Made by a program: the position numbers and the translations under genes. Shown piece after piece: positions 1 to 8,025 of a DNA stretch of 48,889 bases. Position 1 is the stretch's first letter, and the number at the start of each line of letters is the position of its first letter. The stretch is taken from positions 1 to 48,889 of the forward strand of contig CANHVO010000011.1 in the NCBI GenBank assembly GCA_947463915.1. The letters run 5' to 3'. Source of the DNA: Planctomycetaceae bacterium. Its GTDB lineage: Bacteria > Planctomycetota > Planctomycetia > Pirellulales > Pirellulaceae. The notes beneath the pieces were generated by a model, which saw only the letters and a list, made by a program, of their open reading frames with translations, did no database searches and was not told where the DNA came from.

Positions 1-746
1 CGCGCAAAAAGCTAAATCTGTGTAAAATGGCCCGCGTCAACAAAAACGGCTATCGGAAATACATTTCCAGTCACCGTATGAATAATCCGGGTTAAACGAC
101 CAAATCAACAAGCCCCTAACATTCCCGGCAACATTGTTACTGCGAGTCGATCGCCTCGCCGACAAAAGATCAGAAGCAGGTCCGCATTTGTTTTTCGTGT
201 TAATGAGCCGTTGGGCGTTAGCCCCGGTTTTCAAATTGCTCGACATTCGTCGAGAACCGGGGCTAGCGACCAACGGCTAATGGTTTGTTTCACTCGAAGA
301 CTCATGCCGAAAGTCATCGTAATAGGCACATTCGATGTGCCGTTCTCGAGGAAGCGGAGTAAATGATCTCGAGCGGACGGCACGACGGAACGTGAACGCT
401 ACTTTTGGCGCACTTGTCAATCGCATTTGACCGGACGGCCTTCGCGAGGTATACTATGTCGCAAATAGGTATTCGTTTAACAGGTGAATCGATACCTTTC
501 CACTAGGTATTCACGAGTCGGCTTTCGTAGCCGAGCAAATTCTAGGGCGTGTTTGACAAAACAAACCATCTGTGCCCCGGTCGTTCACGACCATGTCAAG
601 TTAAGTTCGCTGGGACGGCGCGATCTTATCTCCTTAACCTCGTCCAAAGAGACATGCTTGTCCCAACGGCTTTTGAGCGTCTATTGTTGAACGCTTCCGA
701 GACAGGCAATGCCGGCCCATGTTTGGGCCTAATTGAGAGAATTGTT
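1..746. other. Long spacer and leader upstream of the RNA helicase
   Basis: No convincing gene was found here. The stretch carries a long inverted repeat (206-278), a small perfect hairpin GGCACAT-TCG-ATGTGCC (325-341), and two copies of TAGGTATTC about 38 bases apart (near 466 and 504) just ahead of the helicase. The open frame that runs into the helicase from 549 has no helicase-like residues before 747, so it is treated as untranslated leader. Helicase mRNAs of this family often have long cold-responsive leaders, but nothing seen here proves that. Confidence 0.5.
206..278. repeat. Long palindromic element (hairpin family E)
   Basis: The arms AGCCGTTGGGCGTTAGCCCC (206-225, continuing to 229) and AACCGGGGCTAGCG...CAACGGCT (255-278) are complementary over about 24 bases with two or three mismatches, around a loop of about 25 bases. 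It lies in a gene-free stretch. It resembles the dispersed structured spacer repeats seen elsewhere in the window but shares no core sequence with them. Confidence 0.7.
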
Positions 747-2129
747 TTGACTAATTTTGATGGATTGGGGCTGATTCAGCCTCTAATGCGTGCACTTACC
801 GCCGCGAATTACGATGTCGCTACTCCAATTCAGCTCCAAGCGATCCCGCTTTTGCTGACCGGTTACGACTTGATGGGCTGTGCTCAAACGGGCACAGGAA
901 AGACAGCCGCCTTTGCTTTGCCAACTTTGCAGAGATTGGCTGCGACCGCAACGACACCGGCAGATACTGGCCGTGAAGAAGGGCGCCCGAGCGCTGGTCC
1001 GGACCGACGCGGTCCACGACCTATTCGATGTTTGGTGCTGGCACCGACCCGAGAACTGGCTGCTCAAATAGAAAAGAGCTTCACCACCTACGGCAAGTAC
1101 CTCAACCTTCGGGTTGCAGTTGTCCATGGTGGCGTGAGCCAAATGCCGCAAGCGCGTGCGCTGCAACGAGGCGTCGACATCTTGGTCGCGACTCCAGGCC
1201 GATTGCTCGATTTGATGAACCAACGGATCGCTGATATTTCCAATGTGGAAGTCTTAGTGATCGATGAAGCGGATCAAATGTTCGATATGGGATTTTTGCG
1301 AGATCTCAAAAAGATCGTTGCGAAGGTGCCTTTGGATAGACAAACGCTGATGTTTTCCGCCACAATGCCAGACGAAATCAAACAATTGGCCAAGCAATGG
1401 TTGTTTGAACCCAAGCATGTTGAGGTTGCTCGAGTTTCCAGTGCTGCAACGGCCGTCTCGCAATCGGTATTTCACGTATCGGCTCAGAACAAGCCTAAGC
1501 TGCTGGTCAGCTATATCAAGTCGGCGGCAGTAACACGCTCGATTGTCTTTACCCGAACCAAACACGGTGCAGATCAATTGGTCAAGATTTTGGTGAGTAG
1601 TGGAATCGATGCAGTCGCGATTCACGGCAACAAAAGCCAAAATGCTCGCACCCGAAATTTGGACGCTTTCAAATCGGAACGTCCACCGATTCTGGTCGCG
1701 ACCGATATCGCGGCTCGCGGAATCGACGTTCACGGCGTTTCTCATGTGATCAACTATCAGATGCCTGAAGTGCCTGAAATTTATGTTCATCGTATCGGTC
1801 GAACAGCCCGAGCAGGGGCTGCTGGAACCGCTGTCTCGTTCTGCGCTCCGGACGAACGTGGTAGCTTGCAAGATGTCGAACGCCTTATCAACAACACGAT
1901 TGAAGTGAACGAATCGCTCAGCGAATTGACTTTGTCTGCAACTCAGCAAAGCCAACGGCCATCCGGTGGCGGTGGCAAGTCTTCTGGCAGCGGTCGATCC
2001 TCGTCTGGACGAAGCGGCAATTCACGAGGAGCGAGCAGACCTCGAAGCACCTCGCGAGGCGGAGCGTCAAGCGGAGGTCGAGGACCTCGCCAGCGTAAGA
2101 GTTCTTCCGGAAATCTTGTGATGAACTAG
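747..2129 (+). CDS. rhlE: DEAD-box ATP-dependent RNA helicase, RhlE type
   Basis: This enzyme unwinds structured RNA using ATP, probably in ribosome assembly or mRNA turnover at low temperature. All family motifs are present: Q motif near residues 22-33, AQTGTGKT 46-53, PTRELA 90-95, TPGR 139-142, DEAD 163-166, SAT 194-196, the ATDIAARGID block near 308-317, and HRIGRTARAG 338-347. The TTG at 747 is chosen because MTNFDGLGL is the usual family N-terminus and GAGAGA lies 6 bases upstream; the frame stays open back to 549 without family similarity. A basic, Gly/Pro/Arg-rich insert of about 25 residues sits between motifs I and Ia (near 67-92). The last 75 residues are a low-complexity Gly/Ser/Arg tail, typical of RNA-binding extensions in this family. 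It stands alone and is followed by a hairpin. RhlE versus a related subfamily cannot be settled without alignment. Confidence 0.93.
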   Translation: MTNFDGLGLIQPLMRALTAANYDVATPIQLQAIPLLLTGYDLMGCAQTGTGKTAAFALPTLQRLAATATTPADTGREEGRPSAGPDRRGPRPIRCLVLAPTRELAAQIEKSFTTYGKYLNLRVAVVHGGVSQMPQARALQRGVDILVATPGRLLDLMNQRIADISNVEVLVIDEADQMFDMGFLRDLKKIVAKVPLDRQTLMFSATMPDEIKQLAKQWLFEPKHVEVARVSSAATAVSQSVFHVSAQNKPKLLVSYIKSAAVTRSIVFTRTKHGADQLVKILVSSGIDAVAIHGNKSQNARTRNLDAFKSERPPILVATDIAARGIDVHGVSHVINYQMPEVPEIYVHRIGRTARAGAAGTAVSFCAPDERGSLQDVERLINNTIEVNESLSELTLSATQQSQRPSGGGGKSSGSGRSSSGRSGNSRGASRPRSTSRGGASSGGRGPRQRKSSSGNLVMN

Positions 2130-2162
2130 GTTGGCGCGGCTCTCCGAGCCATGCTTTGTTTG

Positions 2163-2220
2163 TTTAACAGTCAGCCGAAGGCGTACTCGCTCGGAAGTAC
2201 GTCTACGGCTGACTGTTAAA
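2163..2220. repeat. Perfect-arm hairpin after rhlE (family C)
   Basis: The 15-base arms TTTAACAGTCAGCCG (2163-2177) and CGGCTGACTGTTAAA (2206-2220) are exactly complementary, and an inner GTACT/AGTAC pair extends the fold. It begins 33 bases after the rhlE stop, so it could end that transcript, but there is no T tract. It may equally be a mobile palindromic repeat. Confidence 0.75.
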
Positions 2221-2302
2221 CCACTGTTCTTCTTTGCTAGGTATATTGGACATCGCCGTTGGCCCCCACTCGAGAACCGCTAAGACACTGTACCCCATCG
2301 CC

Positions 2303-3124
2303 ATGTTGATCCACAACCATACACTTCCGACGGCTGAGGAAAACTTAGCCCTGGACGAAGCGTTGGTCGAAGTCGCGGATCGGAGGTCGCTCCAAACTGA
2401 TCCATTAAATTCGGACTTGGAAAGTGACTCAGGCCAAGAAGAAGTGTTGAGGCTCTGGGAGTTGCCATCGCCATGTGTTGTCCTCGGGCGCGCCAGTAGG
2501 ATAGCCGAAGAGGTGAACTCGGCTGCATGCGACGGTGATGGAGTTCCCGTTTTGAGGCGGGCAAGCGGCGGTGCGACGATTGTGGCTGGGCCCGGCTGTC
2601 TTATGTATTCGGTTTTGATCTCTTATCAAAAGAGACCGGCATGGCGCGGACTTGATGTCGCTCACCATCAGGTCATGAGTCGGATCCGAGATGCAGTTCA
2701 AAACGCGGCCGATTCCTCGGACTTGTCATTGCAAGTTCAGATTCAAGGAACTTGCGACTTAACGATTGAAGGTCGCAAGTTTTCGGGTAACGCCCTTCGG
2801 TGCAAACGCAATTGGATGATTTACCACGGCACCATCATGGTGGCGATGCCGCTCCAATGGTTGAGCAAATACTTGCTGGAGCCCCCAAGGCAGCCTGCTT
2901 ATCGGGAAAAGCGATCTCATGACACATTCGTATCGAACGTTCTGAGGCATGCGAGTCCAGTTGATTCTCAAGCATTCATGCAGGAACTAGAACTCCAGCT
3001 GGTTGCCACTTGGAAGGCTGACGAGCCATGGGAAAACTGTTCCTGGAAAAACGACGTCGACGTGGAAACGAAAAGATTGCTAGACGAACGCTATACCAAA
3101 TCAGATTGGCATCGATCGCGATAG
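2303..3124 (+). CDS. Lipoate-protein ligase A family protein
   Basis: A member of the biotin/lipoate A/B ligase fold, which attaches or transfers lipoyl or octanoyl groups to carrier domains of enzymes such as pyruvate dehydrogenase. Seen in the 273-residue product: PTAEENLALDEAL (9-21), the RRASGGATIV loop (85-94), and the GRKFSGNALR block (157-166) that carries the family lysine (Lys159). The ATG at 2303 is preferred over a TTG at 2234 because the family N-terminus starts there. It is a single-domain protein without the C-terminal extension of E. coli LplA, so it could be a ligase needing a partner, or an octanoyltransferase of the LipM type. It is convergent with the methyltransferase gene, with a hairpin between. 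Confidence 0.85.
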   Translation: MLIHNHTLPTAEENLALDEALVEVADRRSLQTDPLNSDLESDSGQEEVLRLWELPSPCVVLGRASRIAEEVNSAACDGDGVPVLRRASGGATIVAGPGCLMYSVLISYQKRPAWRGLDVAHHQVMSRIRDAVQNAADSSDLSLQVQIQGTCDLTIEGRKFSGNALRCKRNWMIYHGTIMVAMPLQWLSKYLLEPPRQPAYREKRSHDTFVSNVLRHASPVDSQAFMQELELQLVATWKADEPWENCSWKNDVDVETKRLLDERYTKSDWHRSR

Positions 3125-3191
3125 GAACTCTCACGAGATTCCACTGCTTGCCAACTCAACGGCGGTACAAGCCCACCGGTCGCTGCCCTCA

Positions 3192-3218
3192 CGAACTTGG
3201 GCCTCGAGCCCAAGTTCG
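3192..3218. terminator. Hairpin between convergent genes
   Basis: An exact 11-base stem, CGAACTTGGGC (3192-3202) with GCCCAAGTTCG (3208-3218), around a 5-base loop. It lies between the convergent ligase and methyltransferase genes and could terminate both transcripts. No T tract follows on either side, so intrinsic termination is not certain. Confidence 0.55.
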
Positions 3219-3259
3219 CAACATGCTTGGTGTGCTAAAAGAGACCGCCTCACGTTTTA

Positions 3260-4459
3260 CTACAAAATCCTAGCCACGATGCATTTCAAATAATCGGTTT
3301 CAGGGCAGCTCATGCAACTCGGGTGATCTGGTGCAGCCCCGCGTTCTTCGAGTACCTGAATTTCCCGTCTTGTTCGCGTGCCAACTCCCCGCAACATATC
3401 GCGAAAATCGTCCCGAGACACCCGTCCGGAACAACTGCATGTGACCAGAGTTCCGCCAGGATTCAGCATTCGAACAGCCAAGAAATTCAAGCGATGGTAG
3501 GCGCTCAGCGCCCGTTGCAAATGCTCTCTTGAGCCAGCCAAACGCGGAGGGTCAAGCACGATGGTGTCAAACTTTTCGCCCGCATCCAGCTTGCTTGATA
3601 GGGATTCGAAGAAGTCCGCTTGCTCCCAAGTGATCCGATTGTCCAATTGATTGAGCGTGGCATGTTGCTTGGCGCTTTGCAGCGCTTTGTCGCTGCTGTC
3701 GACTGCGATGATCTCTTTGGTTTCGCAGTGTTTGGCGATATTGAGTGCAAAGCCTCCGACGTAGCAGCAGACGTCTAGAACGCGAGCGCCGGGCTGTGTC
3801 CAGCGCGCAGCCGCAAGGCGATTTTCGCGTTGATCCAAATAGGTTCCCGTTTTCTGGCCGCCGACGATATCGACATTCCAATAGAGTCCGTTTTCTTCGA
3901 TGGTCACTGGCTCCGATGGCGCGCTGCCGATCAAGAATCGATGCTCCGCGTCCATGCCCTCGCTTTTGCCAGTTCGTTCATCCACCTGCATCGAAATGCT
4001 AAGCGGTCGATAATGATGGAACAAACGATCGACAATCGTATCGAGATACGGCATCAAGGCTGCGGCGGTTATTTGGATGACGAGATGCTCTGCATATTTG
4101 TCAACGACCAAGCCGCTCAACTGATCGGCTTCGCTGAATACGATTCGCAATGCCTGTTGATGCGAACCATTGGCAAGCCGAGATCGCAATTGGATTGCTC
4201 GATCCAATCGCGTGTTGATCAGGTCCTTGGTAATGTGTTCTTCGGAGTCCCAGGTGTAGAGGCGGACGCGTATGCGGCTGTTTGGATTGTAAAGGCCACG
4301 ACCGATCCATTTGTTTTCGGAGTTGACCAAGTCCACTTGTTCGCCGACTTGCGGTTTCGAAGCGGGCTCAATAATCGAGGTGACCAAGATCCATGGATGA
4401 CGACCCGAGAATGCGCGTTTGCTCTCGGTGTTCAAAATAATTTGCCTGAGTGGCGACAC
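3260..4459 (-). CDS. rlmI: Class I SAM-dependent 23S rRNA methyltransferase, RlmI type
   Basis: Probably methylates a cytosine in 23S rRNA (the RlmI/YccW family makes m5C1962). The 399-residue protein has the family layout: an N-terminal PUA-like RNA-binding part (about 5-75), then the linker motif QKTGTYLDQRENR (202-214), the SAM-binding motif VLDVCCYVGGFAL (227-239), VLDPPR (301-306) and the catalytic-type CSCSG (341-345). Length matches the family (about 396). A long antisense frame at 3830-4462 is a shadow of this gene. The N-terminal ATG is clear. It is monocistronic, convergent with the upstream ligase, and its 5' side carries a palindromic repeat. Confidence 0.88.
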   Translation of the reverse strand: MSPLRQIILNTESKRAFSGRHPWILVTSIIEPASKPQVGEQVDLVNSENKWIGRGLYNPNSRIRVRLYTWDSEEHITKDLINTRLDRAIQLRSRLANGSHQQALRIVFSEADQLSGLVVDKYAEHLVIQITAAALMPYLDTIVDRLFHHYRPLSISMQVDERTGKSEGMDAEHRFLIGSAPSEPVTIEENGLYWNVDIVGGQKTGTYLDQRENRLAAARWTQPGARVLDVCCYVGGFALNIAKHCETKEIIAVDSSDKALQSAKQHATLNQLDNRITWEQADFFESLSSKLDAGEKFDTIVLDPPRLAGSREHLQRALSAYHRLNFLAVRMLNPGGTLVTCSCSGRVSRDDFRDMLRGVGTRTRREIQVLEERGAAPDHPSCMSCPETDYLKCIVARIL

Positions 4460-4528
4460 TAGAATTGTTTTCTGCTGATAGGTTGATTCGTGGAATGGTT
4501 TAGGCGAGCCGGTCGCAGTTACTTATGC

Positions 4529-4605
4529 GAGCGGCAGGCGGAATACTACCGTAGCTGAATTCGCCAGAATTCAGAGCGTACTGAATTCTGGCGAATCCAG
4601 CTACG
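4529..4605. repeat. Palindromic repeat family B, copy 1
   Basis: Arms CGTAGCTGAATTCGCC (from 4550) and GGCGAATCCAGCTACG (to 4605) enclose an inner perfect pair AGAATTCAG/CTGAATTCT. A flanking GAGCGGCAGGCGGA (4529-4542) also occurs, inverted, in copy 2. It lies between two genes that are both read leftwards (rlmI and the lipoprotein gene). See copies at 23727-23830 and 34853-34908. Confidence 0.85.
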
Positions 4606-4641
4606 AATCGTTCTATGGTAGTTTCCAGCATCCGGATCACA

Positions 4642-6009
4642 TTATTTGCTAAACCCGAGCGATTGTTCCTCGGAAAGTCGCTGGCCTTCGATCCCCAACT
4701 TGGCGGTCAGTTGATTCCATTTTGTGGAACAACCGGCCATGATGGCGTCGATTTGTTCCGGCTGGCGGATGGCGTCGACCAAACAGTCAGCCAGGATGGC
4801 TCTATACTGATTGGCGTTGGCCATTCGTAAAGAGAGTCCCATCGGTTCTACCCGCAAGTCTCGATTATTTACAGCTTGAAAGGCCCGATAGTCGTCGCGA
4901 ACGTTGTTCCTATCGTTTTGATCTGCTGTTAATTCAACTCGAGTGCACACCGATCGAAGCGATTCGCGTTGTTCAGGCTCGGAAATCCAAGCAAGAAATT
5001 GGCTGGAAACCGACGTTTGACGAGTCTTTTTGCCGATAGAAGCCAGCAAACCACGCCCAGGATTCCAGGCTATTTGCGCGACTGTCGCTTTTCCGGACGC
5101 GTCGGACGCAACCCCAGCGATAGAGCTGGGCCAGCCCACTGCAAATCCGACCTCCGTTTTGGCCATCGCTATACTCCAAGCCTTCTCGGGCTCGATGGCA
5201 ATCGTGTCTGGAAACAAACGCGCCATTCGCGCGAGCAGCCTAGCGCTGTTGCTAAACTCAACTTGGTTTAGTCTCGATTCCATTTTGACTAGCTCGAACA
5301 GCCCCCGATTTCGCGCTGTGGTTGTTGAAGCGAGGAACAAAAATCGATCGACCAACGCTTTCTTTTCCTCGGAAGTCCATTTTCCGAGTTGTTCGGCAAG
5401 CATTTGCTCTCGTTCTGACAGGCTCGCAGCCAAAACGGTTTCCGCTTGAGCAAAAAACTGGGACCAATACTCCAACGATTGCAAGTTAAAATCTTTGCTT
5501 TGGCCCAACAAGCCATTCACTTCGTTGAGAGGGTTTGGCTCCAGGCCGGACATTACGGGCGCCAGATTGGTAAGCCCCAATGGTACGGCGTAAAGCTGGT
5601 TACCGAAAGTCGCGCAGGTTCGCCAACGAACGGGCCAATTCGATGCCTGACCGCTCTCCGAGTTCCCTTTTCCTAAAGCTTGTGCAGGCAAACGTCCTAT
5701 CAACTGTTTCTGAACCAAATCGCCGAGGAGCATTGACGGGTAGATGATCACATCAGCGCTAAAAGGCTCTTCGCTGACAACCTGATCGGACGAAAAAGGA
5801 ACGATCTTCAAAGCTTGGTCTGAGGACGCTTGCCATCGAAGAGAAATTTCTTTTTCGAGTTCTGGTGCGTCCACAAGCCATATTTTCAACGGAGGTCGTT
5901 CTGAGGCCAACGGTTCCGTTGTTTTGGGCAATTCTTTTTCGCCGCACCCCGTGATGGCAAGGCAAGCGAACACCATCGTCCGTGTTGCAAGTTTTCGCAA
6001 GGATTTCAT
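4642..6009 (-). CDS. Exported lipoprotein resembling extracellular solute-binding proteins
   Basis: A 455-residue predicted lipoprotein. The ATG at 6009 gives MKSLRKLATRT..., a hydrophobic core and a lipobox ending ITGC with Cys22 as the lipid site; the frame is open upstream to 6126 but that part has no signal-peptide character. The mature part has the alternating pattern of type 1 periplasmic solute-binding proteins (KIWLVDAPELEKEISLRW near the start, then a stretch rich in aromatic and Ala residues), but no ABC permease or ATPase is adjacent, so transport is unproven. It is divergent from xylB, about 140 bases apart, so a link to sugar uptake is possible but only positional. It could instead be an orphan binding or sensor protein. 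Confidence 0.6.
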   Translation of the reverse strand: MKSLRKLATRTMVFACLAITGCGEKELPKTTEPLASERPPLKIWLVDAPELEKEISLRWQASSDQALKIVPFSSDQVVSEEPFSADVIIYPSMLLGDLVQKQLIGRLPAQALGKGNSESGQASNWPVRWRTCATFGNQLYAVPLGLTNLAPVMSGLEPNPLNEVNGLLGQSKDFNLQSLEYWSQFFAQAETVLAASLSEREQMLAEQLGKWTSEEKKALVDRFLFLASTTTARNRGLFELVKMESRLNQVEFSNSARLLARMARLFPDTIAIEPEKAWSIAMAKTEVGFAVGWPSSIAGVASDASGKATVAQIAWNPGRGLLASIGKKTRQTSVSSQFLAWISEPEQRESLRSVCTRVELTADQNDRNNVRDDYRAFQAVNNRDLRVEPMGLSLRMANANQYRAILADCLVDAIRQPEQIDAIMAGCSTKWNQLTAKLGIEGQRLSEEQSLGFSK

Positions 6010-6151
6010 GAGAGAAGGCATTGTCGGTTCGAATGAGCGATTTTGTTCTTGGAAGGGCAATAGTATAGTATCTTCATGAGCATTTGGGACGCACATCGGC
6101 TTGTGTTCCATCTTTCGACGTTTCAATTGAATCCACTCCTAAGGCAAGTTT

Positions 6152-7669
6152 ATGGCACTTTACATCGGCGTTGACATCGGTACTTCCGGCACCAAGAGCT
6201 TGATCATGAATGAGCAAGGAATGATTTTGGCTGAATCGACTGCCGAGTATCCGATCCATATGCCAAAGCCGCTTTGGACGGAACAAAATCCCGAAGACTG
6301 GTGGCAAGCGGTCAAGAAGACGATCAAGGCCGTTGTGAAAGCGAGCAAGGCTAAAAAATCGGATATCAAAGCGATCGGTTTGTCTGGGCAGATGCATGGC
6401 TCCGTTTTTCTCAACAAAAAAGGGGCCGTGATCCGCCCCGCTTTGCTTTGGAACGACCAACGCACGGCGGCGGAATGCGATGAAATCACAACCAAGGCTG
6501 GCGGTCGTGAAGCACTTATCAAAATGGTTGCGAATCCAGCCCTCACAGGCTTTACGGCCCCCAAGCTACTTTGGTTGAGAAATCGCGAACCCAAAAACTA
6601 CGACGCATTGACCCATCTGCTTTTGCCCAAAGATGACGTTCGGCGCCGCCTAACTGGAGTCATGGCTACCGACGCAAGCGATGCGAGCGGAATGCTCCTT
6701 CTCGATGTGAAGAATAGAACTTGGTCGAAAGAACTGCTTGGCAAACTCGATATCGACCCGTCCATCCTGGCTCCTGTTTTCGAGTCGGAGCAGGTCACTG
6801 GGACTCTGCTGCCAGAAGTCGCCGCCGAACTTGGGCTCTCGCCAGAATGCAAAGTTGTTGGAGGAGCAGGCGACTGCGCTGCAGGCGCGGTCGGAAATGG
6901 AATCGTTAAGCAAGGGATCCTGACAGCGTCGCTTGGTACGTCCGGAGTTATGTTCTGCCATAGCGATGAACCTCAATACGATACCCAAGGACGACTCCAT
7001 ACGTTCTGCCACGCGGTTCATGGAAAATGGCACATGATGGGAGTCACTTTGTCGGCCGCCGGTTCGCTTCAGTGGTTTGTTAGCCAACTCTGCTCAGAGC
7101 TCGTGAAGAAGAAAGGTGCGGACCCGTACCAAACGATCAACCAAGAAGCGGCTGCAGTATCCGCAGGTAGCGATGGCCTGTTCTTTCTTCCCTATCTGGC
7201 CGGCGAACGAACTCCACACGCCGATCCAAACGCTCGTGGTTGCTTCATCGGTTTGACCAACAAGCACACACGCGGACACATGGCACGATCGGTTATGGAA
7301 GGGGTTGGTTTCTCGTTGCGTGAAAGTCTCTCTATTCTACAAGAGTTGCAAGTACCAGTAAAAGAGATTCGAGTCAGCGGTGGTGGTGCCAAAAGCCCAC
7401 TTTGGAAACAAATCCTTGCGGATACCTTTGGCCAAAAGGCCTGCACCATCAACGCCGAACAAGGCCCTGCCTACGGCGTTGCATTGTTAGCGGCGGTCGG
7501 CGACGGTGCTTACAAGAATATCGAGGAAGCCTGCAAGGCGACGATCCAAGTTGTGGAACGAATTCCGCCACAGAAACCTGCCCAAAAGAAATACGATGCA
7601 GCCTTCCCGGTTTACCAAAACTTGTACGCTTCGCTCAAGAAGAACTTCGCTGAGATCGCCAAACTATAA
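6152..7669 (+). CDS. xylB: Xylulokinase
   Basis: Phosphorylates D-xylulose to xylulose 5-phosphate, feeding the pentose phosphate pathway. The 505-residue protein is a full-length FGGY kinase: phosphate-binding DIGTSGTKS (8-16), GLSGQMHGSV (near 75), LLWNDQRT (near 98), the GGAGDCAAGAVGNG block (near 238-251) with the family catalytic Asp, SLGTSG (near 261), and the C-terminal VSGGGAKSPLWKQILAD ATPase element. No xylose isomerase or sugar transporter is present beside it. Other FGGY kinases are less likely, because the DIGTSGTKS and SGQMHG motifs are typical of xylulokinases. Confidence 0.92.
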   Translation: MALYIGVDIGTSGTKSLIMNEQGMILAESTAEYPIHMPKPLWTEQNPEDWWQAVKKTIKAVVKASKAKKSDIKAIGLSGQMHGSVFLNKKGAVIRPALLWNDQRTAAECDEITTKAGGREALIKMVANPALTGFTAPKLLWLRNREPKNYDALTHLLLPKDDVRRRLTGVMATDASDASGMLLLDVKNRTWSKELLGKLDIDPSILAPVFESEQVTGTLLPEVAAELGLSPECKVVGGAGDCAAGAVGNGIVKQGILTASLGTSGVMFCHSDEPQYDTQGRLHTFCHAVHGKWHMMGVTLSAAGSLQWFVSQLCSELVKKKGADPYQTINQEAAAVSAGSDGLFFLPYLAGERTPHADPNARGCFIGLTNKHTRGHMARSVMEGVGFSLRESLSILQELQVPVKEIRVSGGGAKSPLWKQILADTFGQKACTINAEQGPAYGVALLAAVGDGAYKNIEEACKATIQVVERIPPQKPAQKKYDAAFPVYQNLYASLKKNFAEIAKL

Positions 7670-8025
7670 GGCTGGTTAGTTGATAGTGCCGAAACTACGC
7701 AAAGACAAAGAAGAAACGGAAAGTTACCGTAGGATGGGACCATTGTCCCGTCCAGTTCTATGGTCGGGACAATGGTCCAAAACTACGGTCCCAAACTACG
7801 ACGGGTAGTTTTCATTCCGCCGATCGCCGAATGACACGAACGACAAAACCAACAACAGGATGAAAAAACGCATTTCCCGTCTTCATTTCGTGTGATTCGT
7901 GAGCTTCGTGGTTGATAGGCTCATGGATCAAGGTTGGATTCTTTGTTATTCTTACGACCGAAGTTAGGTAAAGCCGACTGTTTTGAAAACTTTCCTACAA
8001 CCACTCTTTAACAAGCATTGCAACC
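7670..8025. other. Spacer between xylB and ppc
   Basis: No gene seen. It holds a palindromic element (7727-7788) and, at 7887-7915, a run of repeated TTCGTG-type words (TTCGTGTGATTCGTGAGC and on) of the sort scattered in spacers of several bacterial groups. A similar run is at 48721-48750. The ppc promoter must lie to the right of these. Confidence 0.6.
7727..7788. repeat. Palindromic element after xylB (family D)
   Basis: Inner 14-base arms GGACCATTGTCCCG (7737-7750) and CGGGACAATGGTCC (7765-7778) are perfectly complementary, and outer CCGTAG (7727-7732) pairs with CTACGG (7783-7788). It starts 57 bases past the xylB stop. No T tract is seen, so a mobile palindromic repeat is as likely as a terminator. 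Confidence 0.75.

Noticed and set aside
1254-1955. Long open frame antisense to the RNA helicase (233 codons)
   Set aside because: It mirrors the helicase codons, has no recognisable domain and lies fully within a well supported gene.
3830-4462. Open frame of 210 codons antisense to the rRNA methyltransferase
   Set aside because: Its composition follows the opposite-strand gene and no family features are seen.
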